The translations under genes were made by a program, and so were the position numbers. This document shows, piece after piece, positions 1 through 8,805 of a stretch of 64,000 bases of DNA (position 1 is the first letter of the stretch; each line of letters starts with the position of its first letter). This DNA comes from SZUA-430 sp965227535. Its GTDB lineage: Bacteria > Pseudomonadota > Alphaproteobacteria > Micropepsales > Micropepsaceae. The notes under the pieces are model-generated. The model made no database searches and had not been told where the DNA came from. It saw nothing but the letters and a program-made list of their open reading frames with translations. The stretch is taken from assembly GCA_965227535.1 (NCBI GenBank), contig OZ245761.1, positions 124,001-188,000 of the forward strand, given 5' to 3'.

Positions 1-620
1 AGCGCGCGATAGACGCGCGCGATGCCCTCATCCGCCAGCACGTCGTTGCCCCGCCGCGTCAGCACGCCAATCGCGCCGCCGACAGCGTTGAGAACAAGCT
101 TCATCCACGCCGAGCTCAACCAATCGTCGACGATGCGAACTTCGGCAAACGAATGGGCGAGCGCCCGCTGAAACCGCTCGCTCGCGTCCCCGCGCGGAAC
201 GTCCAGCCGCGCCGGTCCCGTGACATGCGCGCGTCCAGGCGCATCGCGATCGCTCGGACAAGCGACCATCGCCGGCACGATCGAAACCTCGGGCCCGACA
301 AGCGGTCGAACCCGCGCCTCATGCTCGACGCCGTTCTGCAACACGACGAGCGCCGTGCCCGACCCGCACAGCGAACGCAGCCAGACGTCGGCGTCATGGG
401 TTTGATGCGCCTTCGTCGCCAGCAGCACGATCTCGAACACCCGCGCTGTGCCCGGGCTCAGCGTCTGCACCGGCCCCTGCACGCGTCCACCGGGATAGGT
501 CACATCGAGCGTCGCAAACGGCGTGCGGCCCGCGACAAACACCCTGCGCCCCGCCTGGAGCGCCGCCGCGGCAAACGCGCAGCCGATAGCCCCAGGTCCA
601 ATAACCGCGACGTCGCCCAT
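1..620 (-). CDS. panE: Ketopantoate reductase PanE, 3' end outside window
   Basis: Probable 2-dehydropantoate 2-reductase, which reduces ketopantoate to pantoate with NADPH in pantothenate/CoA synthesis in the cytoplasm. About 206 residues are visible. The N-terminus carries a Rossmann dinucleotide motif (GPGAIGCAFA, residues about 8-17). A central stretch reads VVLQNGVEHE, the conserved QNG segment. The later WMKLVLNAVGGAIGVLT segment matches the catalytic Lys/Asn region of the C-terminal helical domain. The ATG at 620 follows a good GGAGG ribosome site. The reading frame is open to base 1, so the last third or so is missing. Paralogues with other 2-oxoacid substrates exist, so the exact substrate is inferred. 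Confidence 0.85.
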   Translation of the reverse strand, partial: MGDVAVIGPGAIGCAFAAAALQAGRRVFVAGRTPFATLDVTYPGGRVQGPVQTLSPGTARVFEIVLLATKAHQTHDADVWLRSLCGSGTALVVLQNGVEHEARVRPLVGPEVSIVPAMVACPSDRDAPGRAHVTGPARLDVPRGDASERFQRALAHSFAEVRIVDDWLSSAWMKLVLNAVGGAIGVLTRRGNDVLADEGIARVYRA

Positions 621-715
621 GGTGATCAGTCCTCCAGCCTGCAACGTGTCACGCCGCGGCGCCGGAATTCAGCTCGAATTTTCCGGCGGAATGTTCTATA
701 TTTGTTCATGCCGGT

Positions 716-796
716 GTGACGCCACGTGATGGCAATGTGACGGCAGCGTGACGCCATTTTCCGCAGAAGTCAGCCAATGTGATGGCGTGACGGATC
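716..796 (+). repeat. Dispersed GTGACGGC-rich repeat, copy A
   Basis: About 80 bp made of GTGACGCC / GTGACGGC / GTGATGGC units. It matches, in inverted orientation, the sequence at 14258-14327. Shared blocks are GTGACGCC, ACGTGA, GGCAGCGTGACG, GCCAATGTGA and GTGACGGAT, with a less conserved middle. Copy B overlaps the 3' end of a DUF3631 gene, so copy A may be the remnant of such a gene's tail. It lies in the leader between panE and the histidine kinase gene. Confidence 0.6.
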
Positions 797-892
797 AGAT
801 TGCATGTGTTTTTTGAAACCGATGGAACCCGGGCTTTCGTCGAACGTTTACAACCCCTTGAGCATCGAACCGTCCGGGGGGATGGGATCCAA

Positions 893-3532
893 ATGATGAA
901 TGCGGAAGTCCTCGCGCGTGCCGTATCGGCCTGGGAGGCTGTGTCCGCGGTGGACCAGGTGCTGTTCGATGCCGTTCCCGCAGCACTCACCATCTGCACC
1001 TCCGACGGCGCTATCCTTCGCGCCAACTCCCGCGCAACCGCGTTCTTCCATCGCAGCGGCGCGCGCCCCGTCCGGCTTCTCGCTGCCGATGGCGCAGCCC
1101 TCGCCGACAGGACATTTCCGGCGGGCTCAACCGTAACGCTGGAAGGTCCGGACGGCGCGCGCGCGACCGGTATCGCCGACATCGAACAACTGCGCGACGC
1201 CCAAGGTCGGATCCAGGGCTTCACCGCCTGCTTCCACGATCACGCATCCCGCAATCTGGGCGAACATGCGTCGGTCGCCCAGCACGCGGACGATCAGGAG
1301 ACGCTGTACCGCTTCACCGATGAACTCTACCGCGCGGAAAACGCGGACGGTGTATACGCCGCGGCCCTCGACGCCATTCAAAGCGGCCTGCGCTGCAAAC
1401 GCGCGTCGATTCTGTTGTTCGACGACGAAAGCATGATGCGCTTCGTCGCCTCTCGCGGCCTGTCGTCGTCGTATTGCAAGGCGGTCGAAGGCCACTCGCC
1501 GTGGAAGCCCGCCGATCGCGATCCGCAGCCGATTTGCATCGCCGACATCGACACATCCGATCAGCCGGAATCGCTGAAGGCGACCGTCAAGGCCGAGGGC
1601 ATCCGCTCGCTCGCCTTCATCCCGCTGGCCGAGAACGGCGTCATCATAGGCAAGTTCATGGCCTACCATGACGAGCCGCACACCTTCACCGAAGACGAAC
1701 TCAACCTGGGCGTCACCATCGCCCGCCAGCTCGGTTTCAGCGTTGCCCGCACCCGCGCGCGGGACGCGCGGCACGCTGCCGAGGCCCAACTGCGCCGCAG
1801 CGAGGAACACTCGCGCTCCGTATTCGACCATGCCGGCTTGGGCATCGTCGCGATGGACCGCAACTATGTCATCTCAAGCGCGAACGAAGCGTTCGCCGCG
1901 ATTTGCGGACATTCGATCGACGACCTGATCGGCCGCTCGTGCCTGGATCTCACGCATCCCGACGACACCGATAAGAACGATGCCGCACTCGAAGAACTGA
2001 CGCGGACGGGAAACCCTGTCGCGTTCGAAAAGCGCTACGTCACCAAATGGGGACGCCACGTCTGGGCGCGCTTCATGCTGTCGAACGGCGAACGCGGTCA
2101 GCTTCTGGCGGTGGTCGAAGACATCGATGCCCGCAAACGCGCCGACGAACGCGTGCGCCAAAGCGCCAGTCAGGTTGCATTGGTGATGAACGCCGCGCCG
2201 GTGCCGATCGCCTATGTTGATAACAACCTGCGCTACAAGCTCGTCAACAAGGCCTACGCCAAACGCTTCGACCTGACGCCAGACGAATGCGTTGGGCGCC
2301 ACATGACCGAAGTCGCAGGCGTCGACGCGATGGAGGCTTTCCGGCCTCACATCGATGCAGCGCTCGCCGGCCAGTCCGTGGAGTTCGAGGTCGAGGCGGT
2401 CTATGTCCAAGGCCCGCGCGTCATGCACGGCCGCTACGAGCCTGAGTTCGACGCCGCAGGCGAGGTCACAGGCTTCGTCGCCGTTGTCTCCGACATTACC
2501 GAACGCAAGCGCGACGAAGAAGCGTTGCGCGCCAGCGAACAACGTCTCCGCGAAAGCGAGGAACGTTTCCGCCTGGTGGCGGAAAGCGCACCGGTGATGC
2601 TGTGGAAGGGCGACGAGCACGGTAAATGCACGTATCTGAACAAGGCGCAGCGCGATTTCTGGGGCGTCCCGTTTGAGCAGATGACGACGTTCGATTGGAC
2701 ATCGACCGTGCATCCCGACGACCGCGCGGGATTGTTCGGCCCGTTCAAGCACGCCATGGAGAACCACACGCCCTTCACCGTCGAGTCCCGCTATCGCCGC
2801 ACGGACGGCGAGTACCGGATCTTGAGCACGCAAGCGCGCCCGCGCATGGGGCCGCACGGCGAATTTCTCGGCATGATCGGCGTGAACGTCGACATCACGG
2901 AGCGCAAGCATGCCGAGGAGCAGCGCACGCTGCTCATCAACGAATTGAACCACCGCGTCAAAAACACACTCGCGACCGTTCAATCGCTGGCGTCGCAAAC
3001 GCTGCGCAATACCGAACGCAGCGCCGACGCCCGTCCGATGTTCGAAGCCCGCCTGCTAGCCCTCTCGCGCGCTCACGACATACTGACGCGTCAGAGCTGG
3101 CAGGGCGCTAGCCTGCGCGAAGTCGTCGACCGCGCGCTGGAGCCCTTTCAAACCGCGAGCGGCCGCATCGGTCTCGACGGCGTCGACGTCCGTCTGTCGC
3201 CCAAGCAGGCGCTTGCCTTGTCGATGGCGCTGCACGAGCTGGCGACGAACGCGGCGAAGTACGGCGCACTGTCGAACGATGCCGGCCGCATCAATGTCGC
3301 ATGGCGCGTCGCGCTTGACAGCGGCGCCGAACTCCAGCTGACCTGGGCCGAAAGCGGCGGCCCGCCTGTCGTCCAACCAACCCGCACGGGCTTTGGCTCG
3401 CGCCTGATCCAACGCACCCTCGCGCATGATTTGGGCGGCGCGACCAGCATCGAATACCGCCCGCAAGGCGTTATCTCCGTGATCAAGACGCCAATCGAAA
3501 CCGCTTCGTTCAACCCGTTCAACTGGCCATGA
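893..3532 (+). CDS. HWE-family sensor histidine kinase (PAS-GAF-PAS-PAS-PAS)
   Basis: Soluble multi-sensor kinase of about 879 residues that phosphorylates a partner receiver. In order: a PAS-like N-terminal segment, a GAF domain (roughly 140-290), three PAS domains each ending in a D-I-x-x-R-K linker (roughly 305-435, 435-555, 560-680), then the HWE core. The phosphoacceptor His is in LNHRVKNTLATVQSL (about residue 687). An HELATNAAKYGA N-box and a WAE motif (TWAESGGP) mark the HWE family. No membrane segment is seen. The frame opens at 800, but the ATG at 893 sits after a GGGGGATGGGA ribosome site and is preferred. It overlaps the next gene by ATGA, implying coupled translation. Confidence 0.9.
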   Translation: MMNAEVLARAVSAWEAVSAVDQVLFDAVPAALTICTSDGAILRANSRATAFFHRSGARPVRLLAADGAALADRTFPAGSTVTLEGPDGARATGIADIEQLRDAQGRIQGFTACFHDHASRNLGEHASVAQHADDQETLYRFTDELYRAENADGVYAAALDAIQSGLRCKRASILLFDDESMMRFVASRGLSSSYCKAVEGHSPWKPADRDPQPICIADIDTSDQPESLKATVKAEGIRSLAFIPLAENGVIIGKFMAYHDEPHTFTEDELNLGVTIARQLGFSVARTRARDARHAAEAQLRRSEEHSRSVFDHAGLGIVAMDRNYVISSANEAFAAICGHSIDDLIGRSCLDLTHPDDTDKNDAALEELTRTGNPVAFEKRYVTKWGRHVWARFMLSNGERGQLLAVVEDIDARKRADERVRQSASQVALVMNAAPVPIAYVDNNLRYKLVNKAYAKRFDLTPDECVGRHMTEVAGVDAMEAFRPHIDAALAGQSVEFEVEAVYVQGPRVMHGRYEPEFDAAGEVTGFVAVVSDITERKRDEEALRASEQRLRESEERFRLVAESAPVMLWKGDEHGKCTYLNKAQRDFWGVPFEQMTTFDWTSTVHPDDRAGLFGPFKHAMENHTPFTVESRYRRTDGEYRILSTQARPRMGPHGEFLGMIGVNVDITERKHAEEQRTLLINELNHRVKNTLATVQSLASQTLRNTERSADARPMFEARLLALSRAHDILTRQSWQGASLREVVDRALEPFQTASGRIGLDGVDVRLSPKQALALSMALHELATNAAKYGALSNDAGRINVAWRVALDSGAELQLTWAESGGPPVVQPTRTGFGSRLIQRTLAHDLGGATSIEYRPQGVISVIKTPIETASFNPFNWP

Positions 3533-3912
3533 CCGATCGCAAGCTGAAAGTGCTGATCGTAGAGGACGAGGCGATCGTCGCCTTGCATCTCGAAGACACG
3601 CTGACCGAACTCGGCTACGAGGTCGTCGCGACCGCAGGCCGCGTCGACAGCGCAACCCAGCTGGCGACGACGTTGGACCTGGATCTCGCGATCGTCGACT
3701 TGAACCTCAACGGCCATCGCACCGACGGCGTCGCCGAAGCCCTCGCCGAGCGCGGCATCGCCATCGTCTTCGCGACCGGCTACGGCGCGGCAGCCCTAGA
3801 CAAACGCTGGGCCGGCGTGCCCACGCTGCAAAAACCGTTTCAGTCGATAGAACTCGAAAGAGCCATCGCCCGCGCGGTGCAAACGCCGCGCGCGCAAAAA
3901 GTCACACCTTAG
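3529..3912 (+). CDS. Single-domain FAT-GUY response regulator
   Basis: Receiver-only protein of 127 residues, probable phosphorylation target of the preceding HWE kinase, to whose stop codon its ATG is fused. Acidic pocket residues are in VEDE (11-14), the phospho-accepting Asp57 is in IVDLNL, the switch Thr83 lies in FATGYG (81-86) and the conserved Lys102 is in QKPF. The F-A-T-G-Y signature defines the alphaproteobacterial FAT-GUY receivers, several of which feed the general stress response (SdrG type) or act as phosphate sinks. There is no output domain, so it must act through protein contacts or as a phosphate relay. It ends inside the convergent gene at 3902. Confidence 0.9.
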   Translation: MTDRKLKVLIVEDEAIVALHLEDTLTELGYEVVATAGRVDSATQLATTLDLDLAIVDLNLNGHRTDGVAEALAERGIAIVFATGYGAAALDKRWAGVPTLQKPFQSIELERAIARAVQTPRAQKVTP

Positions 3913-5119
3913 CGAAAGCCTGCATCGGCGCCGCCGTCCGCCCCAACTGCGTCGGCCCGACGACATTCAGGAGGTCGCGACAGATATCCATAAAGAACTC
4001 GGCCGGAATGGCCGTCGCCCCGCGCGCGATGAACCAATATTCCCAGTACCCGACGATCTGCTCCAACACGCCGTAAGCGACGCCGAAATTGTAGAGCTTG
4101 TCGTTCAACGTCATCAGATATTCGCGAAACGAATCCGGCGTCCCTTGCCCGATCAAATCCTGCCGGAACACCTGATTGAACGACTCCAGCAAACGATCGA
4201 GATGCCCCTTGGTCCGCAGAGCACGATCCATCAAATCGACCCGCAGCCGCAACACGACTTCCGCCGGCGCCAAGGTCGAGAACCCGTAGAGCTTGGCGGT
4301 CTGCACACTTTCGATGAACCGCCGCCAGCGCGGTTCGAACGCCCGCGCCCGGTACTCGTAGAACAGCGCCGCCTTCCAAACGTAAAGCGCCGCCGGCCAC
4401 TTATCGGCATCGATGCGCAAAGCCTCGCGCAGAAACTCCGCCTTACTGTTGTGCGACTCGACAAAGATCTCATCAAGCAAACGATCAAGCGCTCGGTCGT
4501 TCGCCTGCGAAGGCGGCGCACCCGCCATCGCCAGACGCACCAGCGGCAATAGCTGCGTCTTCATGTACTCATAAAGCGCGTTATCGCCGTGCAGGTGAAA
4601 CGCGGAAAAGGCTTCCGGCAAAGTGACGCCGTCCACGGCAAAACGCTCGCGCACGATAAACGGATCGAGCGTGGCCAACGAATCCAGAAGGTCGAGAATT
4701 TTCAGGTCCCGCTGCGCCCGCGCATCGCCGGTCGCGCGATTGAGGCCCAGCTTGTCGCGCAGGATGCGTCCGGCCTGCCGTTCGCCCAGCATGAACGTCA
4801 CGCCGCCGATCGCCAGGTTCTCCGGATCGATGGGCAGGATCAGCTTCGTCGCAACCGGTTGCGCGCGCGCAAACAGATACCGTTCATTGTCGCGAATATT
4901 GTGCTTGACGATGATGCACTGGTTCAACGCAGATGACGAAAAGAACTGGGGTGGCGGCTCGTCCGATTTCGCCGCCGCAAGGTCGCGCGTAATCGCGCCC
5001 AGGTTCAGAACGCGCCCGTTCGAACGCACGTCGGCGAGACCTTCAAGCGATCGGAAATCGCTCGGCTTTCGCAGTTCTTGCGCCCAATGTGACATGCGCC
5101 CCCACACGTAAGCGGGCAT
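3902..5119 (-). CDS. Conserved-looking hypothetical protein
   Basis: A 405-residue protein I do not recognise. It has no signal peptide, no membrane segment and no Walker or metal motif that I can see. The C-terminal half is aromatic-rich and probably helical (LYVWKAALFYEYRARAF, and YWEYWFIARGA near residue 360). Codon use matches the neighbours, so it is very likely a real gene. The ATG at 5119 lacks a clear ribosome site; the in-frame ATG at 5095 (MSHWAQELRK) after a G-rich stretch is an alternative giving 397 residues. Its 3' end overlaps the convergent receiver gene by 11 bases. Confidence 0.7.
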   Translation of the reverse strand: MPAYVWGRMSHWAQELRKPSDFRSLEGLADVRSNGRVLNLGAITRDLAAAKSDEPPPQFFSSSALNQCIIVKHNIRDNERYLFARAQPVATKLILPIDPENLAIGGVTFMLGERQAGRILRDKLGLNRATGDARAQRDLKILDLLDSLATLDPFIVRERFAVDGVTLPEAFSAFHLHGDNALYEYMKTQLLPLVRLAMAGAPPSQANDRALDRLLDEIFVESHNSKAEFLREALRIDADKWPAALYVWKAALFYEYRARAFEPRWRRFIESVQTAKLYGFSTLAPAEVVLRLRVDLMDRALRTKGHLDRLLESFNQVFRQDLIGQGTPDSFREYLMTLNDKLYNFGVAYGVLEQIVGYWEYWFIARGATAIPAEFFMDICRDLLNVVGPTQLGRTAAPMQAFAKV

Positions 5120-5210
5120 CGTGACCGGGGGGCGTAAACTTGCGGCTAATATCGAGGCTGAACGGGCCGCTCACCGTTCAGCCGCAGCCTACCATAGTGA
5201 AAAAAGCGTG

Positions 5211-5245
5211 AAGAAAGGGGCGAGGCGCGTCGGCCGCACGCCTCG
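5211..5245 (-). terminator. Intrinsic terminator of the 5256 gene
   Basis: On the minus strand a CGAGGCG / CGCCTCG stem (5239-5245 with 5221-5227) and an 11-nt loop are followed by CCCCTTTCTT. It starts 10 bases past the stop of the small exported protein gene. The T-run is imperfect. Confidence 0.5.
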
Positions 5246-5255
5246 CGTTGCAGAA

Positions 5256-5582
5256 CTACCAGTGGCGTCCGACGCGCACGATGCGCCGGCTGGCCACATA
5301 CCGTCGCCCGTTACGGAAACAGATGCGCTCGACGACACGAACGCGATGCCCATACCGGTGACGGTAATCGACGTCGGTGTAACACCGGCGCTGATGGCGC
5401 CAACGATGATCGGATCGGCGATGGTGACGATCGCGGTACCAATCGCGGTCGCCGTGCCGGATCTGAACCGTCAGATCCGCGCGCGTGGCGGCGCCACTAT
5501 CGGCGGCCGCGGGCAGGGCAGCGGCGAAACTGGCGCTCGTGGCCACCAACGCCGCAAGAAGCAAGGAACGCGTGAAATGCAT
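5256..5582 (-). CDS. Small exported Arg/His-rich basic protein
   Basis: Predicted exported protein of 108 residues. A signal peptide (MHFTRSLLLAALVATSASFA, cleavage probably near ALPAAA-DS) precedes a mature part very rich in Arg, His, Trp and Tyr (RDRHHRRSDHRWRHQRR) with two Cys that could form a disulphide. Function unknown; similar short basic periplasmic proteins are common in alphaproteobacteria. The start at 5582 is chosen because the GGAGG ribosome site lies inside the first codons of the longer frame that begins at 5594. It stands alone and is followed by a hairpin terminator. Confidence 0.75.
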   Translation of the reverse strand: MHFTRSLLLAALVATSASFAAALPAAADSGAATRADLTVQIRHGDRDWYRDRHHRRSDHRWRHQRRCYTDVDYRHRYGHRVRVVERICFRNGRRYVASRRIVRVGRHW

Positions 5583-5832
5583 GACTACCTCCATTCACGG
5601 TGACTGTTTCCTCCCCAAAACGTCACTGCGGTGAAGGCATTTTTGCCCGCCGCACTGAACCCGCGATGAATGCAAATGTCAGATTCGAGCCACCGGCGTT
5701 TCAGCATTAACGCAAACGTGTGGGTTCCAAGGCCGCACCCGTGCTAGGATGCTGCCGCCTTTATCAACATGGTCTCCCCATGATGGTTGGGCCGGCCCGC
5801 CGTTGCCGCCGCAAGGCGCTGCGGTGGGCCGC

Positions 5833-6282
5833 TTAGTTCTCAGGCCGCGTCTGACGCGGCGCGCTGTCATAGACGATGGCGCCGGTCTTCGTGGCAATGG
5901 TCAGCTTTCCATCCGCGCCGACCGCATAACGTTCCGCCCCCTGCAGCGTCGTCAGATAGGCGCTCTCCTGCTGCATCAGGCCATCTTCCATGCATGCCAT
6001 CTTGGTCGAGATCAGCGGCCCGACCTTGATCGCGCCTTTGCCGTACTCGACCGGCCCCGAATAGAGATTACAGCCGCCGCGCCCCGACACGCGCCCCTCG
6101 GCGAACGACAGCGTCACGCGTCCGACGTGAACGACGGGCTTTCCCGCAATCGTCTGAGCAACCCAATCGTCTTGCGTCAGCCGCGCATCGTCTGGGCCGC
6201 TGTCGTCCGACACCGCGCTCTCGCATCCCGCAAGCCCAATCGCCAGAACCAAAACAATCGCCGTCGATGCAATACGCCTCAC
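5833..6282 (-). CDS. META/HslJ-domain lipoprotein
   Basis: Predicted lipoprotein of 149 residues. The N-terminus is a lipoprotein signal with lipobox LAGC (Cys20). The rest resembles a META/HslJ domain: VTLSFAEGRVSGRGGCNLYSG (about 57-77) matches the family's F-x-x-x-G-r-v-x-G-x-g-G-C-N core, followed by ISTKMACMEDGLMQQESAYLTTL, the typical T-x-x-A-C segment. HslJ-type proteins are linked to heat and novobiocin tolerance, but no reaction is known. It ends about 210 bases from the small basic protein and follows the HerA-like gene on the same strand with a 10-base gap, so co-transcription is likely. Confidence 0.8.
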   Translation of the reverse strand: MRRIASTAIVLVLAIGLAGCESAVSDDSGPDDARLTQDDWVAQTIAGKPVVHVGRVTLSFAEGRVSGRGGCNLYSGPVEYGKGAIKVGPLISTKMACMEDGLMQQESAYLTTLQGAERYAVGADGKLTIATKTGAIVYDSAPRQTRPEN

Positions 6283-6292
6283 GATCGCCTCC

Positions 6293-7840
6293 CTAACGCT
6301 TCAGCAAAGAGCCTAGCACGCCGCGCACCAACGCGCGGCCCAAACTGCTGCCGATGGCCGAGGTCACGGAGCGCACGGCGCTCTTCGCCGCGGCCTCGCC
6401 CATGGTCTGCCGCTGATACCCGCCGCCGCTGCTGCGCGGTTGCGGGGCAGGGCGCGGCGCTTGCGGCGTGCGAGGCGCGGCCTTGTCCCCCGAACCCCAA
6501 GTGCGGCGCGCGGGCTCCGGCCCCGAGGTGGTCGAAGGCGCTGTCCCTACGCTCTTGCTCTCGGCCCGACCGACCAAAATCTCATACGCGGATTCGCGAT
6601 CGATCGTTTCGTCGTAAACGCCCTTCAGTGGACTGACCGCCATCACGGCGGCGCGCTCGTCCGGCGTAATCGGCCCCATCCGGCAAGTCGGCGGCGCGAT
6701 CAAAACGCGATCGACGATCGATGGAATACCCTTGGCGTCCAGCGTCGATACCAACGCCTCACCGACGGCGAGTTCTTGCACAGCGTCCGACGACGAGAAG
6801 TTGGGATTCTCACGGAAATTGTCGGCGACGGCCTTCACCGACTTGCGATCCTTCGGCGTGAAGGCGCGCAACGCATGCTGCACCTTGTTTCCCAGCTGGC
6901 CCAGCACATCGTCCGGAACGTCCAGCGGCGACTGCGTGATGAAATAAACGCCAACGCCCTTGGAGCGAATCAACCGCACGACCTGCTCGACCTTGTCGAC
7001 CAGCGCCTTCGGTGTTTCGTCGAACAGCAAATGCGCCTCGTCGAAGAAGAAGACGAACCGCGGCTTGTCGAGATCGCCGACCTCCGTCATCTGCTCGTAC
7101 AGTTCCGACAGCAGCCACAGCAGGAACGTCGCATACAGCTGCGGACTGCCGAACAGCTTCTCCGCCGCCAGCACATGGATTGCGCCTCGACCCCGCTCGT
7201 CGGTGAAGATGAGATCGCTGAGCTTCAGCGCGGGTTCGCCGAAGAATGCGTCGGCGCCTTGGTTCTCAAGCGTCAGCAACGCGCGTTGGATCGCGCCGAT
7301 CGATGCCGGCGCGATGTTGCCGAACTTCATCGTGTGCTGTGCCGCATTCTCGCCCACGTTGACGAGCATTGCGCGCAGATCCTTCAGATCGAGCAACAAC
7401 AACCCTTGCTCGTCTGCGATGCGGAAGACGATGTTGAGCACGCCTTCCTGCGTGTCGTTGAGCCCCAACATGCGCGACAGCAACGTCGGCCCCATCTCCG
7501 ACACGGTGGCGCGCAACTGATGTCCAAGCTCGCCGAACAGGTCCCAGAAGACAACCGGATGCGCCGTCGGCTTCCAGTCCGTCATCCCGATCTTCTCAAT
7601 CCGCTCGGTGATGAACGGCTTCACCTCCGCGGGTTGGCACAAGCCCGCGAGGTCGCCCTTGATGTCGGCGACGAACACGGGCACGCCGGCGCGGCTGAAC
7701 CCTTCGGCCATCACGCGTAAGGTCGCGGTCTTGCCCGTGCCGGTAGCGCCGGCGATCAGCCCGTGCCGGTTCGCGACCGAAAGCTTCAAGCTCTGCGGCG
7801 CCTCGCCCTTGCCCAGAAAAATCGAACCGCCGTCAGCCAT
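6293..7840 (-). CDS. HerA-like ATPase, DUF853 (YjgR) family
   Basis: P-loop ATPase of 515 residues, the usual length for DUF853 proteins. Walker A is GATGTGKT (31-38). A Walker B-like FVFFFDEAHLLF is near 257-268, with a sensor segment VYFITQSPLDVPDDV following. This is the HerA/FtsK hexameric motor fold without a separate nuclease domain. The C-terminus (after about 440) is a low-complexity Pro/Arg/Gly stretch and a final basic helix. The role in bacteria is poorly defined; DNA translocation is inferred from fold. It precedes the META lipoprotein gene by 10 bases and follows yqhA at a distance of 62 bases. Confidence 0.9.
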   Translation of the reverse strand: MADGGSIFLGKGEAPQSLKLSVANRHGLIAGATGTGKTATLRVMAEGFSRAGVPVFVADIKGDLAGLCQPAEVKPFITERIEKIGMTDWKPTAHPVVFWDLFGELGHQLRATVSEMGPTLLSRMLGLNDTQEGVLNIVFRIADEQGLLLLDLKDLRAMLVNVGENAAQHTMKFGNIAPASIGAIQRALLTLENQGADAFFGEPALKLSDLIFTDERGRGAIHVLAAEKLFGSPQLYATFLLWLLSELYEQMTEVGDLDKPRFVFFFDEAHLLFDETPKALVDKVEQVVRLIRSKGVGVYFITQSPLDVPDDVLGQLGNKVQHALRAFTPKDRKSVKAVADNFRENPNFSSSDAVQELAVGEALVSTLDAKGIPSIVDRVLIAPPTCRMGPITPDERAAVMAVSPLKGVYDETIDRESAYEILVGRAESKSVGTAPSTTSGPEPARRTWGSGDKAAPRTPQAPRPAPQPRSSGGGYQRQTMGEAAAKSAVRSVTSAIGSSLGRALVRGVLGSLLKR

Positions 7841-7902
7841 GAGCCGCCGTCCTATGTGAGAGGGGTCGTCGAATCGAATATGCCCGTTTCGGCCTCAGCG
7901 CA

Positions 7903-8502
7903 TCAATGCGCGTCGTCTTTTTTGGTCGCCGGCGGGACCTTTGTATGCGCGGTAATCCGGTCGAGCAGTGCCAAAAATACGGCCGATGCGATGAAGACGA
8001 CGTGGATCACAACCTTCCAGAATATATCGCTGTCCGTAAACTTCTCTCGGTCCATGAACACCTGAAGCAGCTTCACCGCCGAAATTGTCAGGAGCGCGGT
8101 CGCCACCTTCACCTTCAGAGATCCGGGATCCAGCCGCCGCAGCCACTCCGGTGAATCGTCCAGCGCTTCGTCTCCGAACCGACCGACAAAGTTCTCATAC
8201 GAACTCAGCATCACCATGACGATGAGCCCTGAGACCAGCGCGCCGTCGATCAGCTCCAGGATCGGCATCACCATATTGAACGTGCCGTCTTCGCTATGCG
8301 GCGGGCTGAATGCCAATTCCGCCACGTGGATCACCTCGAAGATGAAGGTGATCGCATAGATGCCCAACGCCACCGCCAGGCCGACATAGAAGACGACCAG
8401 GATGTAGCGGCTATAGAGAATGATCCGCTCGACGATCGTTTGAATAAGGCCCATCGGGTTCGACGCCGCGTGATTGAAGAATGCCTTGACCTTGTCAGAC
8501 AT
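7903..8502 (-). CDS. YqhA-family (UPF0114) inner-membrane protein
   Basis: Integral membrane protein of 199 residues with about four helices: roughly 30-55, 85-100, 133-153 and 163-184. The N-terminus (IVERIILYSRYILVVFYVGL) and the central VMVMLSSYENFVGRF match the UPF0114/YqhA family. Function unknown in all members I know; a channel-like role has been suggested only by fold. Its ATG overlaps the end of the DUF2842 gene by 8 bases, so the two are translationally coupled. Confidence 0.88.
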   Translation of the reverse strand: MSDKVKAFFNHAASNPMGLIQTIVERIILYSRYILVVFYVGLAVALGIYAITFIFEVIHVAELAFSPPHSEDGTFNMVMPILELIDGALVSGLIVMVMLSSYENFVGRFGDEALDDSPEWLRRLDPGSLKVKVATALLTISAVKLLQVFMDREKFTDSDIFWKVVIHVVFIASAVFLALLDRITAHTKVPPATKKDDAH

Positions 8503-8728
8503 GTTCGCCGTGTTCCCGGTCGCTACGCCCGGGCCTGTTCATCCAAAGAATGAGATACCGGACGGGTATGACCCAAGCCATACCGGCCACGGCGTAGAAC
8601 AGGAACTCAAGCACAGGCCCGGCGTCCGGCAGGATCGCCACCGCCGCGCGCATGACAAGCAGCGCATAGATGGCGATGACGGCCAACAGGATGAACGTCC
8701 CGATCAGTTTTTTCCAACGCATGCTCAT
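8495..8728 (-). CDS. DUF2842 small membrane protein
   Basis: A 77-residue protein with two hydrophobic helices (about 8-29 and 38-60) ending in VIPVRYLILWMNRP. This tail and size fit the alphaproteobacterial DUF2842 family. No function is known. It is first in a same-strand run with yqhA (8-base overlap) and the HerA-like ATPase, and is divergent from the racemase gene 77 bases away. Confidence 0.8.
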   Translation of the reverse strand: MSMRWKKLIGTFILLAVIAIYALLVMRAAVAILPDAGPVLEFLFYAVAGMAWVIPVRYLILWMNRPGRSDREHGEHV

Positions 8729-8805
8729 GATGGCGTCTGATTAGCAATTGCAGGGGCCCTGAGCAAACTGCCACGATTGCGCCCGAAATCGAGGACAAAC
8801 CAGCC

